Shown piece after piece: positions 40,701 to 50,393 of a DNA stretch of 64,000 nt. Below the pieces are notes generated by a model that saw nothing but the letters and a program-made list of their open reading frames with translations, did no database searches and was not told the DNA's origin. This DNA comes from [Eubacterium] eligens ATCC 27750. GTDB taxonomy: Bacteria; Bacillota; Clostridia; Lachnospirales; Lachnospiraceae. The stretch is taken from contig NC_012778.1 in NCBI RefSeq assembly GCF_000146185.1, positions 1,247,001 to 1,311,000 of the forward strand, read 5' to 3'. Numbering within the stretch: the first letter of the stretch is position 1; each line of letters starts with the position of its first letter. A program made the translations under genes and the position numbers.

Positions 40701-43331
40701 TTATTTCTCTTCTGCAATAGCAGCCTGTGCTGCTGCAAGTCTTGCAATAGGTACTCTGAATGGTGAGCAGCTCACATAATCAAGCCCAATCTTGTGGCAG
40801 AATGCAACTGATGAAGGATCTCCTCCATGCTCTCCACAGATACCTATGTGAAGATTCGGATTAACCGGTCTTCCAAGCTTTATTGTCATCTCCATAAGCT
40901 TGCCTACACCATTCTGGTCAAGCTTTGCAAATGGGTCATTCTCAAATATCTTAGATTCATAGTATGCATTAAGGAACTTACCAGCGTCATCTCTTGAGAA
41001 TCCGAATGTCATCTGTGTAAGATCGTTAGTACCAAAGCAGAAGAAATCAGCTTCCTTAGCAATCTCATCAGCAGTAAGTGCAGCTCTTGGAATCTCAATC
41101 ATAGTACCAACCTCGTATTCAAGGTCGATTCCTGCTGCCTTAATCTCTTCATCTGCTGTCTCAACAACAGTCTTCTTTACATACTTTAATTCCTTAACCT
41201 CACAGATAAGCGGAATCATAATCTCCGGCTTAACATTCCAGTCAGGATGTACCTTCTTAACATTGATTGCAGCTCTTATAACAGCTCTTGTCTGCATCTT
41301 GGCAATCTCTGGATATGTTACTGCAAGACGGCATCCTCTGTGTCCCATCATTGGATTAAACTCATGAAGACTTGCAATAATATTCTTAATAGTCTCTACT
41401 GACTTGCCCTGTGATTCAGCTAACTTCTTAATATCTTCTTCCTCTGTAGGAACAAATTCATGAAGAGGTGGATCTAGGAATCTGATAGTTACAGGATTAC
41501 CTTCAAGTGCCTCATAAAGTGCTTCGAAATCTCCCTGCTGATATGGCAGAATCTTATCCAGTGCTGCTTCTCTTTCTTCTACAGTATCAGAACATATCAT
41601 CTCTCTGAATGCTGCAATTCTGTCCTCTTCAAAGAACATATGCTCAGTACGGCAAAGTCCGATACCTTCTGCTCCAAGTTCTCTTGCCTTCTTGGCATCC
41701 TTAGGAGTATCTGCATTAGTACGAACCTTTAACTTTCTGTACTTATCAGCCCACTCCATAACTCTTCCAAACTCTCCTGCAATCTTGGCATCAACCGTAG
41801 GAATCTGTCCATCATATATGTTGCCTGTTGTACCATCAATAGATATATAATCTCCTTCATGGTATTCCTTGCCTGCAAGTGTGAACTTCTTATTAGCTTC
41901 ATCCATTGCAATATCACCACAGCCAGATACACAGCAGGTTCCCATACCTCTTGCAACAACCGCTGCATGGCTTGTCATACCTCCTCTTACAGTAAGAATA
42001 CCCTGTGAAGCCTTCATACCTGTAATATCTTCTGGCGATGTCTCAAGTCTTACAAGAACAACCTTCTCTCCTCTTGCATTCCACTCTTCTGCGTCTTCTG
42101 CTGAGAAAACAATCTTACCACATGCAGCGCCAGGAGATGCTCCAAGACCTCTTCCTGCTGGAGTTGCAGCCTTAAGTGCAGCTGCATCAAACTGAGGATG
42201 AAGAAGTGTATCAAGATTACGAGGATCAATCATTGCAACTGCTTCCTTCTCTGTTCTCATCCCCTCATCTACAAAATCGCATGCAATCTTTAATGCTGCC
42301 TGTGCTGTTCTCTTACCATTACGTGTCTGTAACATGAACAGCTTGCCATGCTCTACTGTAAATTCCATATCCTGCATATCTCTGTAATGTTCTTCCAGAG
42401 TTGCACACACATCCTTAAACTGCTCAAATGCTTCCGGGAACTTCTCACTCATTTCCTGAATATGCATTGGAGTTCTTACTCCGGCAACAACATCTTCACC
42501 CTGTGCGTTAGTAAGGAACTCTCCAAAAAGTCCTTTAGCACCAGTTGCAGGATCTCTTGTAAATGCAACACCAGTTCCACAGTCATCCCCCATATTACCA
42601 AATGCCATAGACTGTACATTAACTGCTGTTCCCCAAGAATAAGGAATATCATTATCTCTTCTGTATACATTAGCTCTTGGGTTGTCCCATGAACGGAATA
42701 CAGCTTTTATAGCTCCGTATAACTGTTCCTTAGGATCATCTGGGAAATCCTTGCCAATCTTAGACTTATATTCAGCCTTAAACTGTGTTGCAAGCTCCTT
42801 AAGATCATCCGCTGTAAGCTCTACATCAAGCTTAACCCCTCTCTCATCCTTCATCTTGTCAATAAGCTCTTCGAAATATTTCTTACCAACTTCCATAACT
42901 ACATCTGAATACATCTGGATAAATCTTCTATAACAATCCCATGCCCATCTTGGATTTCCGGATTTCTGTGCAATTACATTAACAACATCCTCATTAAGTC
43001 CAAGATTAAGAATAGTATCCATCATACCCGGCATAGAAGCTCTCGCTCCAGAACGAACAGAAACTAAAAGTGGATTCTCCATATCTCCAAACTTCTTGCC
43101 TGTAATCTGTTCCATCTTCTCAATATGTTCGTTAATCTGTCCCATGATCTCATTATTGATCTCTCTACCATCCTCGTAATACTGGGTACAAGCTTCTGTT
43201 GTAATTGTGAATCCCTGTGGTACAGGTAGACCGATATTAGTCATCTCTGCCAAGTTAGCACCTTTACCTCCGAGAAGCTCACGCATATCTGCGTTACCCT
43301 CTGTAAACAAATACACCCATTTCTTTCCCAT
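40701..43331 (-). CDS. ppdK: Pyruvate, phosphate dikinase
   Basis: An 876-residue enzyme interconverting pyruvate, ATP and phosphate with PEP, AMP and pyrophosphate. The ATP-grasp part starts VYLFTEGNADMRELLGGKGA; the phospho-His lies in GGMTSHAAVVARGMG (about 454); the C-terminal PEP/pyruvate barrel (about 530-870) has GLCRTEHMFFEEDR and ends FCHKIGLDYVSCSPFRVPIA. In anaerobes it provides PEP in gluconeogenesis or ATP saving in glycolysis. GGAGG seven bases before the ATG. Monocistronic, with a strong promoter. Confidence 0.97.
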   Translation of the reverse strand: MGKKWVYLFTEGNADMRELLGGKGANLAEMTNIGLPVPQGFTITTEACTQYYEDGREINNEIMGQINEHIEKMEQITGKKFGDMENPLLVSVRSGARASMPGMMDTILNLGLNEDVVNVIAQKSGNPRWAWDCYRRFIQMYSDVVMEVGKKYFEELIDKMKDERGVKLDVELTADDLKELATQFKAEYKSKIGKDFPDDPKEQLYGAIKAVFRSWDNPRANVYRRDNDIPYSWGTAVNVQSMAFGNMGDDCGTGVAFTRDPATGAKGLFGEFLTNAQGEDVVAGVRTPMHIQEMSEKFPEAFEQFKDVCATLEEHYRDMQDMEFTVEHGKLFMLQTRNGKRTAQAALKIACDFVDEGMRTEKEAVAMIDPRNLDTLLHPQFDAAALKAATPAGRGLGASPGAACGKIVFSAEDAEEWNARGEKVVLVRLETSPEDITGMKASQGILTVRGGMTSHAAVVARGMGTCCVSGCGDIAMDEANKKFTLAGKEYHEGDYISIDGTTGNIYDGQIPTVDAKIAGEFGRVMEWADKYRKLKVRTNADTPKDAKKARELGAEGIGLCRTEHMFFEEDRIAAFREMICSDTVEEREAALDKILPYQQGDFEALYEALEGNPVTIRFLDPPLHEFVPTEEEDIKKLAESQGKSVETIKNIIASLHEFNPMMGHRGCRLAVTYPEIAKMQTRAVIRAAINVKKVHPDWNVKPEIMIPLICEVKELKYVKKTVVETADEEIKAAGIDLEYEVGTMIEIPRAALTADEIAKEADFFCFGTNDLTQMTFGFSRDDAGKFLNAYYESKIFENDPFAKLDQNGVGKLMEMTIKLGRPVNPNLHIGICGEHGGDPSSVAFCHKIGLDYVSCSPFRVPIARLAAAQAAIAEEK

Positions 43332-43392
43332 AACAAAACCTCCATAATTTAATATTCAGTTATTTAAGTAGTATATTTCTTAGCTTGTTAAA

Positions 43393-43421
43393 ATTATAAC
43401 ATAGTAATCGTTTTCGTGCAA
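43393..43421 (-). promoter_or_regulatory. ppdK promoter
   Basis: Minus strand TTGCAC, 17-base spacer and a perfect TATAAT, 62 bases before the start codon. Confidence 0.75.
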
Positions 43422-43504
43422 CCATAAATGTATTTATTTTAATACAATTTTATATACAAGCCTTACATTTACAGAATATGCTTAATATGGGAAAATATTC
43501 ATGC

Positions 43505-43520
43505 TGTACTAAATAGTACA
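43505..43520. promoter_or_regulatory. 16-base palindrome before the DUF4250 gene
   Basis: TGTACTA-AA-TAGTACA, with perfect seven-base arms, 46 bases before the start codon. Likely an operator in the ppdK/DUF4250 divergent region. Confidence 0.45.
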
Positions 43521-43565
43521 ACAATAGAGCCATCACTGAAAACACAATATAAGGAGGATTTTTCT

Positions 43566-43736
43566 ATGCCTAAAGACCCTGTTATGCTTTTAAGCTTTGT
43601 CAATACACAACTTCGAGACAATTACAATACATTAGAGGAACTGTGCAAATCTTATATGGTTTCTGAGGAAGAGATAACTGATAAGTTAAAGACAATTAAT
43701 TACGAATATAATAGTGAAAAGAACCAGTTTGTTTAA
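43566..43736 (+). CDS. DUF4250 small protein
   Basis: A 56-residue protein starting MPKDPVMLLSFVNTQLRDNY and ending in NYEYNSEKNQFV, which fits the DUF4250 family of short helical proteins in gut Firmicutes and their relatives. Function unknown. The ribosome site is nearly perfect (AAGGAGG, 8 bases before the ATG). Residues 19-48 look like a small helix-turn-helix (TLEELCKSYMVSEEEITDKL), so DNA binding is possible. Divergent from ppdK. Confidence 0.85.
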   Translation: MPKDPVMLLSFVNTQLRDNYNTLEELCKSYMVSEEEITDKLKTINYEYNSEKNQFV

Positions 43737-43781
43737 AAAGCAGGTATAATATACAGACTCACTCTGCACATTACACCTGCT
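43734..43781 (-). terminator. Terminator after clpB
   Basis: Minus-strand stem AGCAGGTGTAAT/ATTATACCTGCT with one mismatch, then TTTTTAAAC. It may also slow transcripts from the DUF4250 gene. Confidence 0.8.
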
Positions 43782-43795
43782 ATATCAATTACTTA

Positions 43796-46393
43796 TTATT
43801 TCTGTCTTGCAGCGGCTCTGGCTGTCAGCTTTCCATCTACAAGGTCAATAACAATATCATCCCCTGTATTGATATTGCCTGCAAGTATTAACTTGGCTGC
43901 CAGTGTCTCAACTGTCTTCTGGACATATCTCTTAAGCGGTCTTGCACCATACATTGGGTCAAATCCGTTTTCAACTATGAAATCCTTGGCTGCATCTGTA
44001 AGAACAATCTCAAGCTCTTTATCTGCAAGTCTCTTGTTAACATCTGCAACAAGAAGATTGATAATATTGCTGATATTATCCTTAGTAAGAGGCTTGAACA
44101 TAATTATCTCATCAAGACGATTAAGGAATTCAGGTCTGAAATGATTCTTTAAATCACCCATAACAGCTTCCTCTGCCTCTGGCTTAATTGAGCCATCAGG
44201 ATTGATGCCTTCAAGCAGATATGAAGAACCAATGTTACTTGTCATTATGATTATAGTGTTCTTAAAATCCACAGTTCTTCCCTGTGAATCAGTGATACGG
44301 CCATCATCAAGTACCTGTAAGAGGACATTAAATACATCTGGATGTGCTTTCTCAACTTCATCAAAAAGAACAACTGAATATGGTTTTCTTCTTACTGCTT
44401 CTGTAAGCTGTCCACCTTCATCATAACCTACATATCCTGGAGGCGCTCCGATAAGTCTGGATACTGAATACTTCTCCATATACTCGGACATATCAAGTCT
44501 TACTATATTAGATTCATCATCAAACAGACTCTCAGCAAGTGCCTTTGCAAGCTCTGTCTTACCTACACCTGTAGGTCCTAAGAACAGGAATGAACCGATT
44601 GGCTTAGTCGGGTCTTTAATACCAGCCTTAGACCTTATGATTGCCTCTGTAACCTTAGTAACACCTTCATCCTGACCGATAACTCTCTTGTGGAGCTGTT
44701 CATCAAGATTAAGAGTTTTCTGTCTTTCAGACTCACTTAACTTGCTAACCGGAATACCAGTCCATCTTGATATAATCTTGGCAATCTCTTCCTCAGTAAC
44801 ACTTTCATGAACAAGACTCATATCTCTATTACTTGACTTCTTCTCAGCTTCTTCCAAAGCCTTCTGTGCCTGTGGAAGTTTACCATACTGAAGTTCTGCT
44901 GCCTTATTAAGATCATATTCTCTCTTAGCCTGTGCTATCTGGGTATTAATCTGGTCAATCTCTTCCTTTAACTTGCTTACCTGGTCAACAGAAGATTTCT
45001 CGCTGTCCCATTTAGCTTTCTGGATATTGAAATCAGACCTTAATTCAGATAATTCCTTCTGTAATGCATCAAGTCTTTCCTTACTGAGGTTATCTGTCTC
45101 TTTCTTAAGAGCAGCCTCCTCAATCTCAAGCTGCATAATCTTTCTTCTCTTCTCATCAAGTTCGGCAGGCATTGAATCAAGTTCAGTCTTAATCATTGCA
45201 CATGCCTCATCTACAAGGTCAATAGCCTTATCTGGCAGGAATCTGTCTGAAATATATCTGTCTGACAAAGTAGCTGCACTTACAAGTGCGCCATCTGTAA
45301 TCTTAACTCCATGGAACACTTCATATCTGTCCTTAAGACCTCTAAGGATTGAGATAGTATCCTCAACTGTAGGCTCATCAACCATAACCGGCTGGAATCG
45401 TCTTTCAAGTGCCGGGTCTTTCTCAATATACTCTCTGTGCTCATCAAGAGTTGTAGCACCTATACAATGAAGTTCACCACGGGCAAGCATTGGCTTTAAC
45501 ATATTACCTGCGTCCATAGCACCTTCTGTCTTACCTGCACCGACAATAGTGTGAATTTCATCAATAAACAGAATTATCTGTCCTTCAGATTTCTTAACCT
45601 CGTCAAGTACAGCCTTAAGTCTTTCCTCGAATTCACCACGATACTTTGCACCTGCAACAAGTGCGCCCATATCCAGTGCAAAAAGCTTCTTATCCTTTAA
45701 GCCTTCTGGAACATCACCTCTTACAATTCTCTGTGCAAGTCCTTCAACAACTGCTGTTTTACCAACACCTGGCTCACCAATAAGAACCGGATTGTTCTTA
45801 GTCTTACGGGAAAGAATTCTTATTACATTTCTTATTTCATTATCTCTTCCGATAACCGGATCAAGTTTTCCATCCTTGGCTCTTTCTACAAGGTCTGTAG
45901 CATATTTGCTAAGAGTATCATAAGTTGCCTCCGGATTATCCGAAGTAACACTCTGGTTACCTCTTACTGTCGCAAGGGCTGACAGGAATGATTCCCTGTT
46001 AATTCCATATGTCTTAAAAAGCTGCTTTATACCCTTGTTAGGTGCTGCAATCATCGCAAGCATAAGATGCTCAACAGAAACATATGCATCCCCCATTCTC
46101 TTTGCTTCATCTTCAGCATTTACTAAAACCTTATTAAGATCATTGCTTACATAAAGCTGTACATTTCCTGAAACCTTATTCTTCTGGCTAAGTAAAGTCT
46201 CAATATTCTTAATAAATGTGTCCTTATCAATTCCCATCTTCTCTATCAGGCTCGCGATAAGACTATCTTCTATAGTTAAGAGACTGTACAGAAAATGTTC
46301 CTGATCAATCTCCTGATTACCATAATCGTAGGCAATCTTCTCGCACTGGTTAACAGCCTCAATAGACTTCTGTGTAAACTTATTAATGTTCAT
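43796..46393 (-). CDS. clpB: ATP-dependent disaggregase ClpB
   Basis: An 865-residue Hsp100 chaperone that resolubilises aggregates with DnaK. Order: Clp N domain (about 1-145), first AAA domain with [13 protein letters not shown] (about 203), middle coiled coil (about 405-530), second AAA domain with [15 protein letters not shown] (about 606), C-terminal D2-small domain. No ClpP-binding loop is expected in ClpB. Start ATG 46393 follows AAGGAGG. It is monocistronic and under heat-shock control through the CIRCE site upstream. Confidence 0.97.
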   Translation of the reverse strand: MNINKFTQKSIEAVNQCEKIAYDYGNQEIDQEHFLYSLLTIEDSLIASLIEKMGIDKDTFIKNIETLLSQKNKVSGNVQLYVSNDLNKVLVNAEDEAKRMGDAYVSVEHLMLAMIAAPNKGIKQLFKTYGINRESFLSALATVRGNQSVTSDNPEATYDTLSKYATDLVERAKDGKLDPVIGRDNEIRNVIRILSRKTKNNPVLIGEPGVGKTAVVEGLAQRIVRGDVPEGLKDKKLFALDMGALVAGAKYRGEFEERLKAVLDEVKKSEGQIILFIDEIHTIVGAGKTEGAMDAGNMLKPMLARGELHCIGATTLDEHREYIEKDPALERRFQPVMVDEPTVEDTISILRGLKDRYEVFHGVKITDGALVSAATLSDRYISDRFLPDKAIDLVDEACAMIKTELDSMPAELDEKRRKIMQLEIEEAALKKETDNLSKERLDALQKELSELRSDFNIQKAKWDSEKSSVDQVSKLKEEIDQINTQIAQAKREYDLNKAAELQYGKLPQAQKALEEAEKKSSNRDMSLVHESVTEEEIAKIISRWTGIPVSKLSESERQKTLNLDEQLHKRVIGQDEGVTKVTEAIIRSKAGIKDPTKPIGSFLFLGPTGVGKTELAKALAESLFDDESNIVRLDMSEYMEKYSVSRLIGAPPGYVGYDEGGQLTEAVRRKPYSVVLFDEVEKAHPDVFNVLLQVLDDGRITDSQGRTVDFKNTIIIMTSNIGSSYLLEGINPDGSIKPEAEEAVMGDLKNHFRPEFLNRLDEIIMFKPLTKDNISNIINLLVADVNKRLADKELEIVLTDAAKDFIVENGFDPMYGARPLKRYVQKTVETLAAKLILAGNINTGDDIVIDLVDGKLTARAAARQK

Positions 46394-46465
46394 ACGATTA
46401 CCTCCTTCTATTACAATGAATGCTTAACTTCACTGTTTATCTATTGTTTTCCTCTTACAATTGAT

Positions 46466-46494
46466 GTTATACATCTCATTGTTAGCACTGTCAA
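46466..46494 (-). promoter_or_regulatory. clpB promoter
   Basis: Minus strand TTGACA, 17-base spacer, TATAAC. Its -35 lies inside the CIRCE element. Confidence 0.8.
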
Positions 46495-46508
46495 GAGGTG
46501 AGTGCTAA
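46482..46508. promoter_or_regulatory. CIRCE element (HrcA operator)
   Basis: Minus strand TTAGCACTC, nine bases, CAGTGCTAA: one mismatch to the consensus TTAGCACTC-N9-GAGTGCTAA. It overlaps the promoter, so HrcA would repress clpB. Confidence 0.92.
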
Positions 46509-46519
46509 TGAATTTATTA

Positions 46520-46552
46520 AAAAAATATAAAGCCAGCAAAATACTGGCTTTA
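46520..46552 (-). terminator. Terminator after the glycerate kinase gene
   Basis: Minus-strand stem AAAGCCAG/CTGGCTTT with seven-base loop, then ATATTTTTTT. Confidence 0.85.
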
Positions 46553-46602
46553 CACTATAATAAATAATTAAATTATATATTTTTATCGCTTTATGTACCT
46601 TA

Positions 46603-47838
46603 TCAATCTGATATAAGCAGCACAGAAACATCATTAACATTTGTTCCCGTAGGACCTGTTATAATAAGCCCCTCTGTTAGTTTCAATGCATTATAAGCAT
46701 CATTATTCTTAAGCACTTCAAATATATCTATTCCTTTATTCTTTAAGACTCCTGCTGTATCACCATCGCTATATCCACCTGCCGCATCCGTAGGTCCGTC
46801 TGTTCCATCGCTGCCTATACTGAATACTGCTGCATTTGACATTCCCTTAATACCTTCTGCTGCTGATAATGCAATCTCCTGATTTCTTCCGCCTTTACCA
46901 TGTCCGGTAATATTAACAACAGTTTCTCCGCCTGCTATGTATGCCAGCTTCTTTCCTGACTTACAATGTGTCTTTGCTATAGATGCAAGAAAACTTCCGG
47001 CTTCTTTTGCCTGACAGCATAGCTGGTCAGTAAGCATTACTGGTTCATATCCATACTGTAAGCACTCTCTTGAAACTGCACTGCATAATTCACGCACACT
47101 TCCATTAATAAATGTTGTTACGTTATCAAGTTTCTTTGGAGTTTCAATATCCATCAGTTTATTAGCCATCTCACTAAGATTCAGATTATATTTTTCTACA
47201 ATATGTTTTGCTTCTTCACATGTTGTTGTATCTGCACATGCCGGACCTGAAGCAATCATATCCAGTGGGTCACCAAGTATATCTGATAATACTATTGATA
47301 ATACATGCGCCGGTTCACATAATTTTGCAAACCGTCCGCCCTTTACTTCTGATAAGCGTTTTCTTATCGTATTAATCTCAACAATATCTGCACCGCATGC
47401 AAGTAACTGATTAGTTATATCCTGCAATTCTTCTCCTGTAATCTTCGGCTTCTCAAATAAAGCACTTCCTCCACCTGAAAGAAGAAAAAGCACTGTATCA
47501 TTCTTATTGAGTCCGCTTACCATCTCAATAGCTGCCTGTGTTGCTTTAAATGAATTCTCATCTGGAACAGGGTGGCCTGCCTCAAAACATTCTATTCTTT
47601 CAATCGGCTCTTTTACATGTCCATACTTCGTTATTACAATTCCTTCATTTATTCTGTCTCCCAGACAGTCACTTGCCGCCTTTGCCATCTGCCATGCGGC
47701 TTTTCCTACTGCTACAAGAATAACTTTTCCATCAAATTTCCTGTCATTAAGTGTTTTCTTAACTGCTTCATCCGGAAGAACTGCTTTAATTGCCGCATCA
47801 ATTATATTGTCTGCAACCGCTCTTAATTCTTTATTCAT
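46603..47838 (-). CDS. Glycerate 2-kinase (MOFRL family)
   Basis: A 411-residue kinase of the GckA/TtuD class that phosphorylates glycerate. It has the N-terminal DUF4147 part with LFLLSGGGSALFEKPK (about 115) and the C-terminal MOFRL part with HGKGGRNQEIALSAAEG and GSDGTDGPTDAAGGYSD (about 320-370). ATG 47838 follows AAGGAG by six bases; the frame opens 14 codons earlier without a ribosome site. Next to tartronate semialdehyde reductase, it completes the route tartronate semialdehyde, glycerate, phosphoglycerate. Confidence 0.93.
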   Translation of the reverse strand: MNKELRAVADNIIDAAIKAVLPDEAVKKTLNDRKFDGKVILVAVGKAAWQMAKAASDCLGDRINEGIVITKYGHVKEPIERIECFEAGHPVPDENSFKATQAAIEMVSGLNKNDTVLFLLSGGGSALFEKPKITGEELQDITNQLLACGADIVEINTIRKRLSEVKGGRFAKLCEPAHVLSIVLSDILGDPLDMIASGPACADTTTCEEAKHIVEKYNLNLSEMANKLMDIETPKKLDNVTTFINGSVRELCSAVSRECLQYGYEPVMLTDQLCCQAKEAGSFLASIAKTHCKSGKKLAYIAGGETVVNITGHGKGGRNQEIALSAAEGIKGMSNAAVFSIGSDGTDGPTDAAGGYSDGDTAGVLKNKGIDIFEVLKNNDAYNALKLTEGLIITGPTGTNVNDVSVLLISD

Positions 47839-47880
47839 AAGATTCTCCTTCCTGACATTATAATAACCTGTCAACAACAT

Positions 47881-48756
47881 TTATAATTTTGTGTCTGCCA
47901 GTTTTTCATAATAATGTATAATTGCACTGTGGTCGCTGCTTCCATCTCCATTATTATGCAGATACTGCATTATTTCCTGAACCTGTGCCGTCATCGGTAC
48001 TGGAGCTCCAACACTATGAGCACACTCAAGTGCATTATTCAAATCTTTAATATGCAAATCTACTCTGAATCCTGGTTCAACATTGTCCTCTATCATCATT
48101 GGAACTTTGGCATTCATAACAGTAGACCCTGCTAGTCCGCCTTTTATTGCCTCAAATACACGCTCAGGGTCTACTCCGGCTTTTTTTGCCAGAATGAAGC
48201 TTTCAGAAACTGCCTGGATATTACATGCAACAATTATCTGATTGGCAAGTTTTGTTGTATTTCCTGCTCCAAGTTCACCACATCTTGTAACTGATGAACC
48301 CATATGTGTAAGAATCTGTTTATACTTATCAAATGTTTTCTCATCTCCACCAACCATAAATGCAACTGTTCCATCTATTGCTTTAGGTTCTCCTCCTGAC
48401 ACAGGTGCATCAAGCATATCAATTCCTTTTTCTTTTAATACATCACCAATATATCTGCTGTCGACAGGATTAATTGAACTCATATCTATAAAACATGTTC
48501 CTTTTTTCATATAACCCGCAATACCATTTTCCCCAAGCATTACATCCTTTACCTGAGGACTGTTTGGAAGCATTGTTATAACCACATCACTTTCCATGCC
48601 AATCTGTTTTAAATCACCACTTCTCGCACCTGCCTGTACAAGTTCATCGACATTTTCCTTATGATGGTCATTAACAATCAATGTGTATCCAGCTCTGCAA
48701 AGATTCTTTGCCATCGGTTTTCCCATTATTCCCAATCCAACAAAGCCTATAACCAT
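47881..48756 (-). CDS. garR: Tartronate semialdehyde reductase (2-hydroxy-3-oxopropionate reductase)
   Basis: A 291-residue beta-hydroxyacid dehydrogenase. The NAD(P)-binding start is IGFVGLGIMGKPMAKNL, then CFIDMSSINPVDSR, APVSGGEPKAIDGTVAFMVGG and the catalytic Lys in GELGAGNTTKLANQIIVA (about 170). It reduces tartronate semialdehyde to glycerate. AGGAGGA before ATG 48756. 42 bases ahead of glycerate kinase. Substrate choice within this family is supported by the neighbours. Confidence 0.92.
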   Translation of the reverse strand: MVIGFVGLGIMGKPMAKNLCRAGYTLIVNDHHKENVDELVQAGARSGDLKQIGMESDVVITMLPNSPQVKDVMLGENGIAGYMKKGTCFIDMSSINPVDSRYIGDVLKEKGIDMLDAPVSGGEPKAIDGTVAFMVGGDEKTFDKYKQILTHMGSSVTRCGELGAGNTTKLANQIIVACNIQAVSESFILAKKAGVDPERVFEAIKGGLAGSTVMNAKVPMMIEDNVEPGFRVDLHIKDLNNALECAHSVGAPVPMTAQVQEIMQYLHNNGDGSSDHSAIIHYYEKLADTKL

Positions 48757-48817
48757 ATATAATCCTCCTGATATTGTTCTAAATGTATTGTTATTATAAC
48801 CTTTCTTTTATATAATA

Positions 48818-48866
48818 ATGCGACCATACTGATAAGTCCATATAGTTCTCATAAGTATAGCCGCAT
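48818..48866 (-). terminator. Long hairpin between the permease and garR genes
   Basis: 19-base arms (ATGCGGCTATACTTATGAG with CTTATCAGTATGGTCGCAT) with one mismatch and G-U pairs. No good T run follows, so it may be a processing site or attenuator rather than a terminator. Confidence 0.55.
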
Positions 48867-48881
48867 TATGTAACATTTATA

Positions 48882-50273
48882 TTATAAAATTAATGAAAGA
48901 ATAAATATTTCAACCATTGCTGCAATACCCATTATTAATGTGCACACTGTCTGTGTCTTATATCCCTGTTCAGGATCCATGTCACCAAAATTAGTAACTA
49001 CCCAGAAGTATGAGTCGTTAGCATGTGATACTGTCATGGCACCAGCGCCTATAGCCATTACACAAAGCACTGTCTTAACAGGTGAAGCAAGTCCAAGTGC
49101 TCCAAGCAGTGGAGCAATGATACCTGCTGTAGTTGTAATTGCAACCGTCGAAGAACCCTGTGCTGTCTTTAATATTGCTGCAAGAAGGAATGGGAAGAAT
49201 ATTCCAACTGCTGAAAGCACTTCTGCATGCTGTGTAATAAATGCAACCATTGAGCTTGATGAAATAACCTTTCCTAATACGCCACCAGCTGCTGTTACAA
49301 AAAGTATAGGACCAACTGTCTTTAATGTCTCATTGGTAATATTGTAAAAATCGGACATCTTATGTGCCGTTGCAAGCTGGATTACTCCAAATATTGTACC
49401 AACAGCAAGAGCTATAATTGGTTTTCCAAGGAACTGGCATGCTATGTCAAGTACGCCAGTCCAGCCAGCCATTGATGAAATTGAACCAAGTGCCATAAGA
49501 ATGATTGGTACAAGAATTGGAGCTAATGCATTAAATCCATTAGGAAGCTTTCCATACTCTGCAACTAATTCTTCATATGTCTTGGTAACCTCTCCATTGT
49601 CTGTTACTTCATCAGCACTCTTTACTCTCTTTCCAATAAACTTAGCATATACAAGACCTGCTATAAGAGGAAATATTGAACATACAACACCAAGTCCCAT
49701 TACAAGTAAAAGATTATCTCCCACTCCAAGTGTATTAGCAGCTGCTATCGGACCAGGTGTTGGCGGAATAAAAACATGAGAAATATAAAGTCCTGCTGAA
49801 AGTGCTACTGTCATTGCTACACTTGAAACTGCTGTTCTTTTTACAAGTGCTTTTCTTATTGGATTAAGAATTACAAAACCACTGTCACAAAACACAGGAA
49901 TTGAAACAACCCAGCCCATAAGCTCTATTGCAAGTTCTGGTCTTTTCTTTCCTACTACCTTAATTACCATATCTGCCAGCTTCAATGCTGCTCCTGTTTT
50001 TTCAAGTACCGAGCCAATCAATGCACCTAATATAATAACAATACCGATGCTACTGAATGTACCTGAGAATCCAGCTCCTATAACTGTTGGAATTCCAGAC
50101 ACCTTTGTTCCGTCTGGTTTTACAGTATCAACAAATGGAATTCCTGCCATCATTGCAAGAATAAGTGATACCGCCATAATTGCTAAGAAAGGATGAACCT
50201 TAAACTTAGAGATTGCAACTATCATCACAATGATAGCCAACACAAATGCAATTATCAATGCTACTCCTGTCAT
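48882..50273 (-). CDS. GntP family permease (probably glycerate or a sugar acid)
   Basis: A 463-residue membrane protein with about 12-14 hydrophobic segments, starting MTGVALIIAFVLAIIVMIVA. Family landmarks are IPVFCDSGFVILNPIRKAL and HVFIPPTPGPIAAANTLG. GntP permeases import gluconate and related acids with protons; the neighbouring glycerate genes point to glycerate or an aldarate. GAGGTG lies 6-7 bases before the ATG. It is separated from garR by a long hairpin and from cdaR by a promoter with a palindrome. Confidence 0.92.
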   Translation of the reverse strand: MTGVALIIAFVLAIIVMIVAISKFKVHPFLAIMAVSLILAMMAGIPFVDTVKPDGTKVSGIPTVIGAGFSGTFSSIGIVIILGALIGSVLEKTGAALKLADMVIKVVGKKRPELAIELMGWVVSIPVFCDSGFVILNPIRKALVKRTAVSSVAMTVALSAGLYISHVFIPPTPGPIAAANTLGVGDNLLLVMGLGVVCSIFPLIAGLVYAKFIGKRVKSADEVTDNGEVTKTYEELVAEYGKLPNGFNALAPILVPIILMALGSISSMAGWTGVLDIACQFLGKPIIALAVGTIFGVIQLATAHKMSDFYNITNETLKTVGPILFVTAAGGVLGKVISSSSMVAFITQHAEVLSAVGIFFPFLLAAILKTAQGSSTVAITTTAGIIAPLLGALGLASPVKTVLCVMAIGAGAMTVSHANDSYFWVVTNFGDMDPEQGYKTQTVCTLIMGIAAMVEIFILSLIL

Positions 50274-50310
50274 AAAAACACCTCATTTCTATTTTATTGT
50301 TGTACGGTTT

Positions 50311-50326
50311 GCACAAACCTTTGTGC
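50311..50326. promoter_or_regulatory. 16-base palindrome at the gntP-type start site
   Basis: GCACAAA-CC-TTTGTGC, with seven-base arms, just downstream of the -10 of the permease promoter. A candidate operator. Confidence 0.5.
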
Positions 50327-50354
50327 TTTGTATGACACAATAATAACATGTAAA
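50327..50354 (-). promoter_or_regulatory. Putative promoter of the GntP-type gene
   Basis: Minus strand TTTACA, 16-base spacer, TACAAA. Confidence 0.5.
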
Positions 50355-50393
50355 GTTTAATAGCAAAATGTTACACAGCACATAATATCATTT

